NCBI RefSeq assembly: GCF_050947875.1
Contig: NC_134569.1
Coordinates: 19,133,631 to 19,197,630 of the forward strand
DNA from: Dermacentor variabilis
Taxonomy: Eukaryota > Arthropoda > Arachnida > Ixodida > Ixodidae
DNA length: 64,000 nt
Reading direction: 5' to 3'
Shown: positions 1 to 11,103 of the stretch, piece by piece
How positions within the stretch are numbered: the first letter of the stretch is position 1
How the letters are laid out: each line of letters starts with the position of its first letter
Made by a program: the position numbers and the translations under genes
Notes under the pieces: generated by a model
The model's database searches: none
Seen by the model: the letters and a program-made list of their open reading frames with translations, nothing else
What the model was told of the DNA's origin: nothing

Positions 1-481
1 TCGTTCCCAAGCTATATTTAATATGTTCTGTCTTAAACGATGCACTTTTGCACCGTCGAGTACCCCAGAGAGCCTCAGAGCTCAAGTAATGAAGCTTTGG
101 TGATTTTCTATTATGTGCCTGATCAGCCCACACACTTCTAACGTTGCCCTCGACATGTCCGCCATTATTTAAAAATTTCACTGCACTAGCTTCAGTGGTT
201 CTGTCAATGAATTTTCCTAAACATTTAGAGAGCGGGAATTTTCCACTGCGTCTAGTCTCAATCACAGCATTGCTGTATGCTGTAAAAAGATTATTATGCT
301 ATGCTTGTGCAGATACAGTCACTGTGTTCCGAGGCTATTCAGGATCTGTGAGAAGACTCATCCCTATGAATTTAGAGCAGACAGCTTCCTTCTTGCTGGG
401 TGTTCCACGTGGTACAACATTTATGGAAAAGAAGGCATGTTGTGTGATAAGATTCAGTGATGCCGTGCTGTTTGCTTGCAG
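1..481. other. No gene recognised; probable intron
   Basis: AT-rich sequence upstream of a candidate exon. It holds short open frames with no recognisable domain. It ends in a plausible 3' splice site (tttgcttgcag, ending at 481), so it is most simply intron of the gene whose exon follows. Confidence 0.4.
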
Positions 482-602
482 GTGAGGTACCCAGACAAAC
501 AGGTACAGCTTATCCTACCTCGGCTTGCAGACTTCAGGCAGCTGGAAGACCTCAAGTACCGGCTCTATACAACTGTGTTGCTCTCGCATGGTGTCTGGTC
601 AG
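482..602 (+). CDS. Candidate internal exon of an unrecognised gene
   Basis: The exon is 121 bp and starts in phase 0 after the acceptor tttgcttgcag. It ends at a consensus donor (cag|gtgaga) after the first base of a codon. It encodes about 40 residues containing the stretch LADFRQLEDLKYRLYTTVLL, with coding-like composition compared with the AT-rich flanks. I do not recognise the family. The phase at its end matches exactly the acceptor at 8825/8826, where a terminal exon follows, so the two may belong to one gene. The 8.2-kb interval between them would then be an intron filled by a Gypsy element, a SINE, a TA-flanked element and an RTE LINE. Splicing is inferred, not shown. Confidence 0.4.
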
Positions 603-663
603 GTGAGACCAAGAAGCAGCACTTTTCTGCACTTCTTACTTTCGTTTTCTTTTTTATTTATAT

Positions 664-1084
664 TGTCACATGGTAGTGACGGTTAAGAAGGAAGCAAAAC
701 TGTGATTAACGAAACGAGCGTTTTATTGGGCTAACTTGTGCCCTCAAAAACAGGCTACACTCAAAGAACAATGGTAGCGGCGAACACACTCGGCGATCAT
801 CGAAAATCTGATCAACGGGTCAAGCGCGCCTGCTTTTATATATACATCAATCGTCGAATGTTCCAGACTAATCGTTGGGACCCGCGTGCCTTCCACAAAG
901 TTCTACACCATTCGCGTCAGGCGATGAAATCAGATAACATAAGGTTCGGCGACAACAGAAAGCGGATAGAAGCATCGATAACTTTCCAGTAACTTCGGAT
1001 ACATGTAGGCGCGTCTCGCGCTGTGCGATAACATTCATTAGGCGGTGAAACGTGGTCGCCCGATAAAGATAAGTACACGTGTCA
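664..1084 (-). repeat. 3' LTR of the Gypsy element
   Basis: This 421-bp LTR reads TGACACG...TGTGACA on the minus strand, giving TG...CA ends with short inverted termini. A TATA box (minus TATATATAAAAG, plus 833-844) and a polyadenylation signal (minus AATAAA, plus 722-727) lie in the expected U3-R order. The boundary at 1084 follows directly from the adjacent polypurine tract. No target duplication can be tested because the other end of the element is lost. Confidence 0.75.
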
Positions 1085-3445
1085 TTACCCCCCTCTTAAA
1101 GAGCTTCGACCCGATGCTGCAAACAAATGAAAGTAATAAAAAAAAGCACTCATAGCAAAGAAAAACAACAAAATAAGGAAGTTCGTCAGCGTCCGTAAAA
1201 TGGTTTAAGGTGCACCACGTGGGCCACTTCAGATTGTGCGCGGCGCCGCTGTGAATGTGAAATTCTGTCCGGCACGACCTCATAGTGCAGTGCACCAATG
1301 CGTCGGATGACCTTGTAGGGTCCGAAATAGCGTCGCAGTAGCTTCTCACTGAGTCCTCGTCGGCGTATCGGGGTCCATAGCCGAACACGGTCACCAGGCT
1401 GGTACTCGACGAAGCGTCGTCGGAGGTTGTAGTGTCGGCTGTCGGTCCTCTGCTGGTTCTTGATCCGCTGGCGGGCGAGCTGTCGGGCTTCTTCGGCGCG
1501 CTGGAGACAGGTAGCGACGTCAAAATTTTCCTCGTCACTGACGTGCGGTAGCATGGTGTCAAGCGTCGTCGTCGGGTTCCTGCCGGAAACCAGCTTAAAT
1601 GGCGTGATCTGCGTTGTTTCTTGCACCGCCGTGTTGTAAGCGAATGTTACGTACGGCAGGACCGCATCCCATGTCTTGTGCTCGACGTCGACATACATTG
1701 CTAGCATGTCGGCGAGGGTCTTGTTCAGGCGCTCCGCGAGACCATTCGTCTGCGGATGGTAGGCAGTTGTCCTTCTGTGACTTGTCTAGCTGTATTGTAG
1801 AATGGCTTGCGTGAGCTCTGCTGTAAAAGCCGTTCCTCTGTCGGTGATGACGACTTCTGGAGCACCATGTCGCAGCAGGATGTTCTCGACGAAAAATTTC
1901 GCCACTTCGGCTACGCTGCCTTTCGGTAGAGCTTTAGTTTCAGCGAAGCGGGTGATATAGTCCATCGCCATGACGATCCACTTATTTCCGGATGTTGATG
2001 TCGGAAACGGTCCTAACAAGTCCATCCCGATCTGTTGAAAAGGTCGGTAAGGAGGCTTGATCGGCTGTAGTAATCCCGCTGGCCTTGTCGGTGGTGTCTT
2101 GCGTCGCTGACAGTCTCGGCATGTCTTGACGTAACGGGCGACATCAGCGGTTAGGTTCGGCCAGTCATACCTTTCTTGTATCCTCGATAGTGTCCGGGAG
2201 AAACTGAGGTGACCAGCGGTCGGATCGTCATGTACTTCTGGACGCAGCGCCGACGGAACAACAAGAAGGTAGTTGGTGCGGACTGATGAGAAGTTCTTCT
2301 TCACGAGTAGGTTGTTTTGAAGCGTGAATGAAGATAATCCACGCTTAAATGCCCTAGGGACAACGTCGGTGTGCCCTTCCAAATACTCGAGTAGGGCTTT
2401 TAGCTCTGGGTCCCCTCGTTGTTGTTCGGCGAAGTCTTCTGCGCTTATTATTCCAAGGAAGGCGTCGTCATCCGTGTCATCTTGCGGCGATGGGTCAATG
2501 GGGGCGCGTGATAGGCAATCGGCATCTGAGTGTTTTCGTCTGGACTTGTATGTTACAGTGATGTCGTATTCGTGTAGTCTGAGGCTCCACCGTGCCAGTC
2601 GTCCTGAAGGGTCTTTTAAGTTAGCTAGCCAACGCAATGCGTGATGATCGCTGACCACTTTGAATGGCCTGCCATATAGGTAAGGGCGAAATTTCGCTGT
2701 AGCCCAAACGATGGCGAGGCATTCCTTTTCGGTTGTAGAATAATTGCCTTCAGCTTTTGACAACGACTGGTTAGCGTAAGCTATCACGTGTTCATGTCCA
2801 TCTTTTCTCTGGACTAGGACGGCACCGAGGCCTAGGCTACTGGCGTCAGTGTGGATTTCAGTATCGGTGAGCTCGTCGAAGTGCACAAGTACGGGCGGCG
2901 ACTGCATGCGTCGTTTGAGTTCTTGAAATGCGTTGGCCTGCAGCGTTGCCCACTTGAACTCGACATCACATTTAGTTAGCTGTGTCAGCGGCTCAGCGAT
3001 GTGTGAAAAGTCCTTGACAAATCGCCTGTAGTAGGCACACATGCCAAGAAATCTACGCACTGCCTTCTTGTCGATGGGCTACGGGAACTTTGCGATGGCA
3101 GCTGTCTTCTGCGGGTCAGGGCGGACTCCAGACTTGCTGATGACGTGGCCTAGGAACAGAAGCTCATCGTAAGCAAAGCGGCACTTTTCTGCCTTCAGAG
3201 TGAGCCCTGATGACTTGATGGCCTCTAGTACTGTTGCAAGCCGCCTGAGGTGATCGTCGAAATTTCCGGCAAAGACAATGACGTCATCCAAGTAAACGAG
3301 ACAGGTCTGCCACTTCAATCCTGCTAAAACCCTGTCCATCACGCGCTGGAACGTTGCAGGCGCCGAGCACAGTCCAAATGGCATAACCTTGAACTCGTAG
3401 AGGCCGTCTGGGGTGATGAAGGCGGTCTTCGCTCTGAGATCTGTG
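664..3445 (-). mobile_element. 5'-truncated Gypsy/Metaviridae LTR retrotransposon
   Basis: Reading on the minus strand, the order is reverse transcriptase, RNase H, integrase, a polypurine tract (plus-strand ccccctcttaaag near 1088-1100) and one LTR. RT before integrase in a single polyprotein is the Gypsy order. The 5' part (5' LTR, gag, protease and the first RT blocks) is missing: homology starts inside RT at about 3445 and the sequence beyond is unrelated. Only the 3' LTR is therefore present, and no second LTR is seen on the high-coordinate side. The element lies in the putative intron between the exons at 482-602 and 8826-9139, in antisense orientation. Confidence 0.85.
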
Positions 3446-3480
3446 AACTTAGAAGCACACATAGGAGCTCCTGCCGCCAA
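1186..3480 (-). pseudogene. pol: Gypsy pol: RT, RNase H, integrase, with two nonsense codons
   Basis: One reading frame runs from about 3480 down to 1186 and is broken only by TAG codons near 3076-3078 and at 1786-1788. The three open blocks are in register, so there is no frameshift. Visible RT motifs are the MPFGLCSAPATFQRVMD block and the YLDD catalytic box. RNase H follows (IHTDASSLGLGAVLVQ, then the STTEKECLAIVWA block). Integrase has the HHCC zinc finger (GHLSF ... CRDCQRRK) and a DDE core (MDLLGPFP, VITDRGTAF, TAYHPQTNG). The C-terminal end carries the usual VRLW and FGPYKVI patches. The conserved catalytic residues remain. The N-terminal part of RT is absent. Inactive as it stands. 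Confidence 0.85.
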
Positions 3481-4142
3481 GTCTCGGAGGCTGTGGCAAT
3501 GTGTGAGATGGCAGCGTCTTACGCAGCAGAGTGGAGCTTTTCAAAGTCACAAAGATATTGCATAGCCTTGGAAGCATCATTGTGAGTTGGCTGTTGCAGC
3601 CTTGAGTTCTTGCACATTTTAGCGATATCATTTTGTGGCAAGTACCATGCTGAAAGTAAAGGTTCAAATTTTGCACGTAGTTGGTGCTGGAAATTCAAGC
3701 AAGCAGATCACCAGAAATCACAGCATACCCAAGACCACATTGTTGATGTACATTAAGAAAAAAAATTTTAAAAAATGGTGGAAGATGCCTATGAAGCCAG
3801 AACTGCCAAACACCAGAATAGACTTTGAAATGCTAAGTACCCAAACTTGAAAATAGTGATGGTTGCGTGAATTAAAGAGGAGACTGGCTAGCATGCCACG
3901 GCTTTTCCACATAGTATAAACATAATGTTGCAGTTATTAGTGACTGGAAGCACTATAGTGACTGATATGGCACGGAAGCAACAAAAGCTTGCTGCAATAA
4001 ATATGCAATTAGGTGTACAAATAACAGAAAGTCTGGGGTTTCTGTGTGCAATGTGCACATGCTCACAGTGAGACCTGTTTCTTGGGGTTACCTACTTAGC
4101 ATTCCTTTCCTCTAGGCATCAAGCAACTGTGCTTTCTGATGT
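3446..4142. other. No gene recognised
   Basis: AT-rich sequence following the Gypsy breakpoint, with only short frames that lack recognisable motifs. Confidence 0.4.
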
Positions 4143-4377
4143 ACGCATCTGTTTGTGACGGGCTGCTAAGCACAAGGTCGCGGGGATCGAATCCTGACCA
4201 CGGTGGCCGCATTTCGGTGGGGGAGAAATGCAAAAACACGTGTGTACTTAGATTTAGGTACACGTTAAAGAACCCCGGGAGGTCCTAATTTCCAGAGTCC
4301 CCCACTATGGCGTGCCTCATAATAAGAAAGTGGTTTTGGCACGTAAAACCCCATAATTTAATTTACACATCTGTTTG
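4143..4377 (+). mobile_element. tRNA-derived SINE (Ruka-like) with 13-bp target duplication
   Basis: The head resembles a tRNA promoter with a B-box-like gggatcgaatcc. It is followed by the conserved SINE body (ggccgcatttcggtgggg, gtacacgttaaagaacccc, tggttttggcacgtaaaacc). The body (4156-4364) is flanked by direct repeats acgcatctgtttg (4143-4155) and acacatctgtttg (4365-4377), which differ at one base. The resemblance to tick Ruka SINEs is from memory. Orientation is plus, in the same putative intron as the Gypsy element. Confidence 0.75.
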
Positions 4378-4980
4378 AAAAAGATCACTCAAACTCAAAA
4401 TAAGATCAAACTTCGAGCACACTGATACAAATGCCCTTGCACATGGCAGCTGCAAGAGAAGGCATAAGCACACAGGAGCTGCGCAGTGTATGAAAGCTTG
4501 AGCCACCGACCTGCTTGCCTTGTTGTAGAAACAAATTGCTGTTTTGTGCTGAGCACATAGCATAGCAACAGTAAATGGGTGCAGCTATATTGATGAAATC
4601 TATTATTGCTGAAATCACCGTTTATGAGAATGTTACTACTTAATGCAAAATTTAGTTCTGGTAGTTTCCTTGCCCAGGTACTGGAAAACTTGTGGCTGTC
4701 AACCACTGTTTGTTATTTAAAGTCAGGTTGTCTCGTACCCTAGTCAGATGAGCAAATATTGTGACATATTGAGCCACTGCACTGTGCCTCACCGAGTGTC
4801 ACTTTGGCGACATGGTGCTAGACTGCAAAATGAAGTGTCACTTGGGTTTGATGACAACAACAATCTATGAAACCATAGGGCTTGGTATGATTCTTAGCAT
4901 TTTCAGTTTTAGGAACAGTTGCAGATTTATTACGAAAAGAAATGCTTATTTTGATCAGAACCATTGCAATAAAAAACAAA
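4378..4980. other. No gene recognised
   Basis: Overlapping short frames on the minus strand show no domain, and no splice-bounded exon could be supported. Confidence 0.4.
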
Positions 4981-6069
4981 TAGAGTTGAACCTGGCAATA
5001 ACGAAGTTGGCAGGGAGCACAAAGAAATTCACTTTCGCAAGAGTTTCGTTGATGCTAAATGAAACAACACAGATGGGGTAATGCATCGCAGAACGAAACC
5101 TTACTGTCAAAATTCCATTAGCCTACTTTGGCAAGCTTGGCTTGAGGATATAGAACCACATTGCCAACAGTACAAAGTGCGCCGCATGCTCCAATCAGCA
5201 GTTGCAGCACTGCCATGGAGCAGTATTCTCAATCATTTGCTGCAGGAGATACGATTACTTTTGCAATATTTTATGCAGCTTAGCACTGGACGCAGAGCAA
5301 GAGTGCTTCACACATGCAGCAGCGTTTCTCCAGTGCACGCTGTTGCCCATACATGCCGACATGTACGGTGCCAAGTGCAAAAGTGATACCCGAAGACAAT
5401 TGATCATGATCACAGCCCCTTCATGTAAATCTTGCATTTGGCGTCAAAAGTGCACGCAATGCCATTCAGATGGCACTAAAACCAGCATTCTTGAAGCAAA
5501 GAATATGTGTTCCCGGACGATCGCTCAATCACGGCCCGATGCGTGGCACTCCATGCTGCGACCACCATATAAAGCACCGTAAACAATTCCACGCTGGTGG
5601 GACGTAAATTTCCTTGTTTTTTCTGCATTTTGCTCACCGAGGCCCGCATTACGCACTGCAGTGGGTGTGCCACAGCTGTGTCACATGTCGGTAGCAACAT
5701 GCATGCTTCGAACGGGCAATCAACAAACAAAATGGTGGCCATGATGTGTTTCCAGTGCACGCGATCACTTGTGGCATGCTTCTGGCGCTTGGTTGGCACC
5801 CACGCAAATGTAACGTGGTGGTGTTTTATGCAATTTTAGTGCAAAGCAATTACATTTGAGCACATTTTGGAGCCTGCTAGTCTTGCACGAGTATATGCGT
5901 GGTTATGTTCCGGCAAATTTCGTTGATGCGAGATTGTAGTACAGCGGCATTTCATTTCTGAGCGGTACGAAATTCTTTGAATCCTATGGGCACTAGCCAG
6001 GGGTATGAAAACATTTCATTCTCAGGAGAACTTTGCTGCGGGATTTCATTATCACCGATTTCAACTGTA
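4981..6069. mobile_element. Possible TA-flanked DNA transposon (pogo/Tigger type), non-coding
   Basis: The left end reads TAGAGTTGAACCTGGCAATA and the right end, reverse-complemented, reads TACAGTTGAAATCGGTGATA. The two agree over about 35 bp with decay and are both bounded by TA. I recall this as the layout of tick elements with cagttgaacctcgttataacgaag ends. No transposase frame is visible inside, although several short frames occur between 5081 and 5840. Either a degraded non-autonomous copy or two unrelated ends. Confidence 0.35.
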
Positions 6070-6424
6070 CTATAATTTCATTAACATGTCTATTTGTTTT
6101 CAGCCAATGCAAGCAAGGAACATATCTAAAATCCAGAGAGTCAAAATGGCAGACTCTGCGCCGGACAATAGGACAAGTGCTGAAAATGAATGGTTCAAGT
6201 TTCTTTTGGCTTCAATGATGTCCTCGGAATGCCCATAGCACTTCAAATCACAAAAAAGTGGTCTTAGGATTAGTGCCGACTTGGCATTTAGTATTTTCTT
6301 ATTTATTCTTAAAACACTTTTATTAGGGCTGCACATTAGTGAGTTTGTCGAACAATCTCGCTGGCAAGTGCAGTCCACAGCAAGTATCACTAAACCTTTC
6401 CGTCTTACAGTCTGCGAATAACAC

Positions 6425-8279
6425 AAATGTGTAACACAAATAAAGAAACGACAAAAAATGAAAGTGTCCAACTCAAGAGATAAACTAGAATTCGCGGAAC
6501 TGTAAAACCTGATTAACAAGCCAAAAATAAGTGATATTCGGAACTATAACATGAGAAAGACTGAAGAAGCCGTAAGAAATGGACGCAGCCTGAAATCAGT
6601 GAGAAGGAAACTTGGCATAGGACAAACCAAGATGTATGCACTAAAAGATAAGCAGGATAATATCATCAACCATCTCGAAGATATAGTAAAAGCAGTGGAA
6701 GAATTCTATGCTGACCTGTGCACCACCCAGAGGAGTCAGGATACCGCATTACAAACAGTAATGAACAGGATACAGAAACTCCTCCTATAACTAGCGATGA
6801 GGTCAGAAGCACCCTGCAAGACATGAAGCGAGGAAGAGCGGCAGGAGAAGATGGAATAAGTCGACTTAAACAAAGATGGAGGAGACATATTGCTTGGAAA
6901 ACTGGCAACTCTTTATACAAGGTGTCTGTTGACTGCAAGGGTTCCAGAAAACTGGAAGAATGCAAACATTATACTAATCCACAAAAAGGGAGACATTAAA
7001 GAATTGAAAAATTATAGGCCCATTAGCTTACTCCCAGTATTATATAAAATATTTACCAAAATAATCTCCAATAGAATAAGAGCAACACTGTACTTTAGTC
7101 AACCAAGGGAACAGGCTGGCTTCAGGAAGGGATACTCTACAACGGATCACATCCATGTCATCAATCAAGTTATCGAGAAATCCGCAGAGTACAATAAGCC
7201 TCTCTATATATCGTTTCATAGATTACGAAAAAGCATTTGATTCAGTAGAGATACCAGCAGTCATAAAGGCATTACGTAATCGAGGAGTACAGACCACTTG
7301 CATAAATATCCTGGAAAATATCTACACAGATTCCACAGCTAGCTTAATTCTCCGCTAGAAAAGTAGGAAGATACCTATAAAGAAAGGGGTCAGACATGGA
7401 GACACAATCTCTCCAATGCTATTCACTGCATGCTTGGAAGAAATATTCAAGCTGTTAAACTGGGAAGGCTTAGGACTAAGTATTGACGGCAAATACCTCA
7501 GCAACCTTCGGTTTGCCAATGACATTGTTCTATTCAGCAACACTGCAGATGAGTTACAACAAATGGTTGAGGACCTTAACAGAGAGAGTGTAAGAGTGGC
7601 GTTGAAGATTAATGTGCAGAAGACAAAGATAATGATGAATAACCAGGCAAAAGTACAAGAGTTCAGGATTGCCAGTCAAAGTATGTTTACCTAGGTCAAT
7701 TAATCACAGGGAACCCTGACCATGAGAAGGAAATTCATAGAAGAATAAAAATGGGTTGGATCGCATACGGCAGACATTGTCAGCTCCTGACTGGAAGCTT
7801 AGCATTATCATTGAAAAGGAACGTGTATAATCAGTGCATTTTACCGGTCCTGACATTTGGGGCAGAGACTTGGAGACTGACAAAGAAGCTTGACAACAAG
7901 TTAAAGACCGTGCATAGAGCAATGGAATGAAGAATGCTAGGCATAATGTTAAGAGACAGAAGGAGTACAGTTTGGATCAGAGAGCAAATGGGTATAGACG
8001 ATATTATAATTGATATCAAGAGTAAAAAATGGAGCTGGGCAGGTCATGTAATGCGCCGGTTAGATAACCATTGGACCATTAAGGTATTAGGGTTACAGAA
8101 TGGTTACCAAGAGAAGGGAAGCACAGTAGAGGACGGCAGAAGACTAGGTGGTCCTATGAAATGAGGAAATTTGCTGGTGCTAGTTGGAATCGGTTGGCAC
8201 AGGACAGGGGTAATTGGAGATCGCAGGGAGAGGCCTTCGTCCTGCAGTGGACATAAAATAGATTGATGATGATGATGAC
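6425..8279 (+). mobile_element. RTE-clade LINE, 5'-truncated and decayed
   Basis: A degenerate reverse-transcriptase region is followed by the characteristic 3' end: text close to ggcacaggac...cctgcagtgg, then a gatgatgatgatga tail. The same 3' end recurs at 31885-32314, 52308-52484 and 61803-62372. The endonuclease region is missing or unrecognisable. It lies in the putative intron before the exon at 8826. Confidence 0.8.
6551..8164 (+). pseudogene. RTE reverse transcriptase remnant
   Basis: The frame is broken by several stops and shifts. Recognisable pieces in order are NWKNANIILIHKKGD and YRPISLLPVLYKIFTKII (RT blocks 1-2), EQAGFRKGYSTTDHI, DYEKAFDSVEIPAVIKALRN, KKGVRHGDTISPMLFTACLE and the catalytic region as FANDIVLF. 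The usual FADD has become FAND, losing one catalytic aspartate. Downstream fragments correspond to the C-terminal RTE region (RREFK-like RIKMGWIAYGRHCQLL, then SWAGHVMRR). Confidence 0.8.
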
Positions 8280-8825
8280 ATATAAGATGTGACTGTAGAG
8301 TGCACTTAGGCCAGCGATGAATACTCACACGGTTCTCTTTTTATGTTTTTTTCTTAACAGCCACCATGTGTTCACTCCGAGCGCTTATATATAACGTCAA
8401 AATTAACAGCCCGGTCCATATGTATGCGAGCAGTAAAACTGGTGGTACTACTATAAGTCATAATCTATTCATTAACTCCAACATGCATAAGCCAATGCAT
8501 GCTCGCTAATACATATGAGGGTGAATCGGAAAGTCCTTGATCCTAACTTTTTCTTTCTTTCTTAACATTTCTACGTTGGTACCGTCATGACAGGAAGCAC
8601 AAACTGCAACAGGCCATGCAAAGAGCAACCAAAGGCATGTGCTTAATATTAAGCTTCCTTCCTTGAATAAGGCCAGTTTCCTACATTAGTTGGTACTTTC
8701 ATGTCAAAATGTTTCTTCTGAGCCACAGTTATTTTTTGTATGTGCAGTCTTCTGTTGTATCAATATTTGGATGAACAACAAGATTTCTTTTTGCTCTTTG
8801 GACAATTGTAGTGCTGCCAACACAG
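8280..8825. other. No gene recognised; intron end
   Basis: Low-complexity AT-rich DNA ending in a pyrimidine-rich stretch (tttctttttgctctttgg) and two AG candidates at 8810-8811 and 8824-8825. The second gives the phase match described for the next exon. Confidence 0.35.
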
Positions 8826-9139
8826 TAAAAGACCTGCCGCGCAATTGTAAAGGTGTCACTGATGGAGTGGCCTTGGCAGTGACAGAACATGCATGTAGAA
8901 CAGTTCGCGTTTGGCACCCATTCCTTGCTCTGTCCATATCCAGGAATGAAGTGGCATGTTTCTCTGCAGAGGCGCTGCATGTCGAGATGGGTCTGGTGCT
9001 CGACTTTGCAGACACCGAGGTCCACAGCAAGGGGGCCCAACGATCAGGTCTCGGGCTTCGCTCTGAGGACCACACCATCGAGCTGTGCAAGCCTGTGCGC
9101 GTCTATATTGCACCCAAGCCTATCAAGAGGGGACTGTGA
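8826..9139 (+). CDS. Candidate terminal exon of an unrecognised gene
   Basis: The open frame reads about 103 residues to a TGA at 9137-9139. Using the acceptor ccaacacag at 8825 leaves two bases before the first full codon, which exactly complements the single base left by the exon at 482-602. The protein is cysteine- and valine-rich and probably beta-structured, with patches CRTVRVWHPFLALSISRNEV, DFADTEVHSKG and HTIELCKPVRVYIAPKP. A faint resemblance of the TEVH...KPVRVYI stretch to Rel/IPT domains was considered and is not convincing. A polyadenylation signal AATAAA lies at 9580-9585, inside an apparent repeat. Function unknown. Confidence 0.4.
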
Positions 9140-9475
9140 TTCACTGTACAGATTGTGGATTAAATATCTTATCACGTAAATCACTTCTTGTCCGTGTCCA
9201 CAGCTCTTCATTGTTGTGGAAGAGAACACGCATTGCAATGGTGCTGTCTGGTGTGTAGCTTGGTTCATCTGCAGTAAAGTTGAATGCCGCACTGGCACTG
9301 CTTTGCTCCATCACATGTTTAACCTTGTTGCTTCCAGAATTCCTTTTAGGTCTTTTGTTACAGCGCAGCCCTGGTAACAAGTGCCGCTATAGCTTTCCTC
9401 CAAGCCACTGGGCTGGACGCACAGCTTTAGAGATGCCACAACTCTGAATTTGTATATATACATCTCTTCCTTATA

Positions 9476-9600
9476 CCATCATCATTCATCAGCCCTTTCC
9501 CTCCCCGTCCCTTTTCCCCAGTGTAGAGTAGCAGGTCAGAGCAAGTTATAGCTCAGGCCGACCTCTCTGCCTTTCTGCAAATAAATTTCGCTCTCCACAA
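9476..9600 (+). repeat. Interspersed-repeat tail with AATAAA
   Basis: The segment ccctttccctccccgtccc...ccccagtgtagagtagcaggtc...gacctctctgcctttctgcaaataaa resembles, from memory, a common 3'-terminal segment of tick repeats. It may also supply the 3' end of the upstream transcript (AATAAA 9580-9585). Confidence 0.3.
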
Positions 9601-10724
9601 TTACTTGCAAAATTCATTTGCTTGTCGCAGGTGGCCTTGACGGAAGCATTCACTCAGAACAGCCGCCTATAACTTATTGCCATTGTTGCTGAGCACTGCA
9701 TAGCCATTATGATCAAAGATTATATCTGTTTTTATGTTCTTATCTTCATATCATCTTAGTGATTCAGCTATTTGTGAAAGCATGTACAAAAATAATGCAC
9801 ATTGTAATTTTCGTTCTAATTAGCCAGCCTTTTAGGTCCTTTGGTTGACATTGTTTCATGTCGTTCAGTAGACCTCTGCTAATTCGATTCTCACCGAAGC
9901 TCCCGGCCATTGGCCACACACATATATGGGCCAAACGCCTGTTATTTTGATCTAAAAATTGGCCTTCATCGGACAATTCAAACTTGACTGGTCAGCTTTG
10001 CCGCAATACAGCTCTTACGGGGTGAAGGATTCGAAGAACGGAAAGAGGTCACTGTAACTGGACATTGTATGCGTTCCGTAATTATATGTGCGTGCACATG
10101 CTGTGCACCGAGAAGCAGAGAAAAACCATTGTTGTTTTGGAAAAGCTAGCGAAAATGAAGGCGGTAAGATAAAAATTCTCCCAAATTCAAGGGGGCGTTT
10201 AAATCTGATGAGAGCGGCGGTCTATCCAAATCTCTGAAGGCCTTCCTGTAAACTTATTAGGCCTCTCGGTGCTCGTACTGTGACCAGAGATGGCGCATGT
10301 GCATTTGTAAATTAAGGAGCATGTGCTATGTCTCCCGTAACAGTGCCACCTTTCCCTTCTTGGTATGTAGTGCATAATGCATGGTGGCAAAGCTAACTTT
10401 AAATTAGGGCAATTACTGCGTATGTGCGTGGAAAGATTGGGAGGCACTGCTGTCTAGCTCGGCCCTGAAAGATCAGCTACGACTGATCTAATGAGCTGAG
10501 AAGATGTCCCGTGCCAGTGAGGCCTTTGAATCAGGGCACCAACCTGCAGGACAAACTCCATTTTCACCCCCCTACCTCCTCAAGGGGACTGGGGTAGGAG
10601 CCAATCTGGTTTCTGTATATAATAAAGTTTTTCTACTATTACTACTACTGCCAAGTGAACAGCGTTTCTGCATTTTTTTTTTTGTGCCATTTATTTAGTT
10701 CGACATGCTGTATAATTATACTTG
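9601..10724. other. No gene; one possible retroelement tail
   Basis: No coding signal is seen. The segment 10530-10655 ends with aataaagtttttct and an (act)n tract and looks like the 3' tail of an unknown retroelement. Confidence 0.35.
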
Positions 10725-11103
10725 CGGACAACTTTTCATGGCTATGAAAGGAAAGCTACGGGTGCGTGGCTGCTGCATATGTGTTACCGCAGCAAGTAAT
10801 CCGGCAACGTTTGACACTGCTTTTGGTTACTCGGAACAGGTGCTGAATCGACGCAGATTCCCCGTGCGACAATTTTGCGTTTCCCGACACGGAAGAGAAA
10901 AGCTGCAATATAAGCAAACCTTTTCACTCAATCGGGTGTTCAGTCTTATTTAACTGTTGCTAATAAGGTGTTCATGTTTTGTCTTCCCCAACCTAAACTA
11001 ACCTGAATTAAAATGCAAGACCCTTTCCAGAAGTGCTCTCACTTGCGCGCACTTTGCCTCCATAGCTTTCCCTTCATAGCCACAGAAAGTTGTCTGGAAG
11101 TAT
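10725..11103. repeat. Repeat with inverted arms, related to copies at 57.1 and 62.5 kb
   Basis: The left arm (10725-10763, acaacttttcatggctatga then aaggaaagctacggg) is the reverse complement, with mismatches, of the right arm (11061-11097, ctttcccttcatagccacag). The interior 10745-10920 matches the reverse complement of 62458-62652. The part 10931-11103 matches the reverse complement of 57146-57318, including the shared core aactgttgctaataaggtgt. It is therefore a dispersed family, probably a foldback or MITE. No transposase is visible. Confidence 0.6.

Noticed and set aside
1038..1562. Second minus-strand frame (174 codons) overlapping the Gypsy integrase
   Set aside because: It is an out-of-frame shadow of the pol frame and contains no domain.
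5202..5582. 126-codon plus-strand frame
   Set aside because: No domain, antiparallel frames on the other strand, and location inside a possible decayed TA-flanked element.
8826..9139. Rel/NF-kB IPT domain
   Set aside because: Only a short stretch (TEVH...KPVRVYI) looks similar. The GG-x-E-x-x-LL start of the IPT domain and the following QLRR-like segment are absent.
9476..9585. AATAAA at 9580 as proof of the 3' end of the upstream gene
   Set aside because: The hexamer lies in an apparent dispersed repeat, so it may be part of the repeat; kept only as a possibility.
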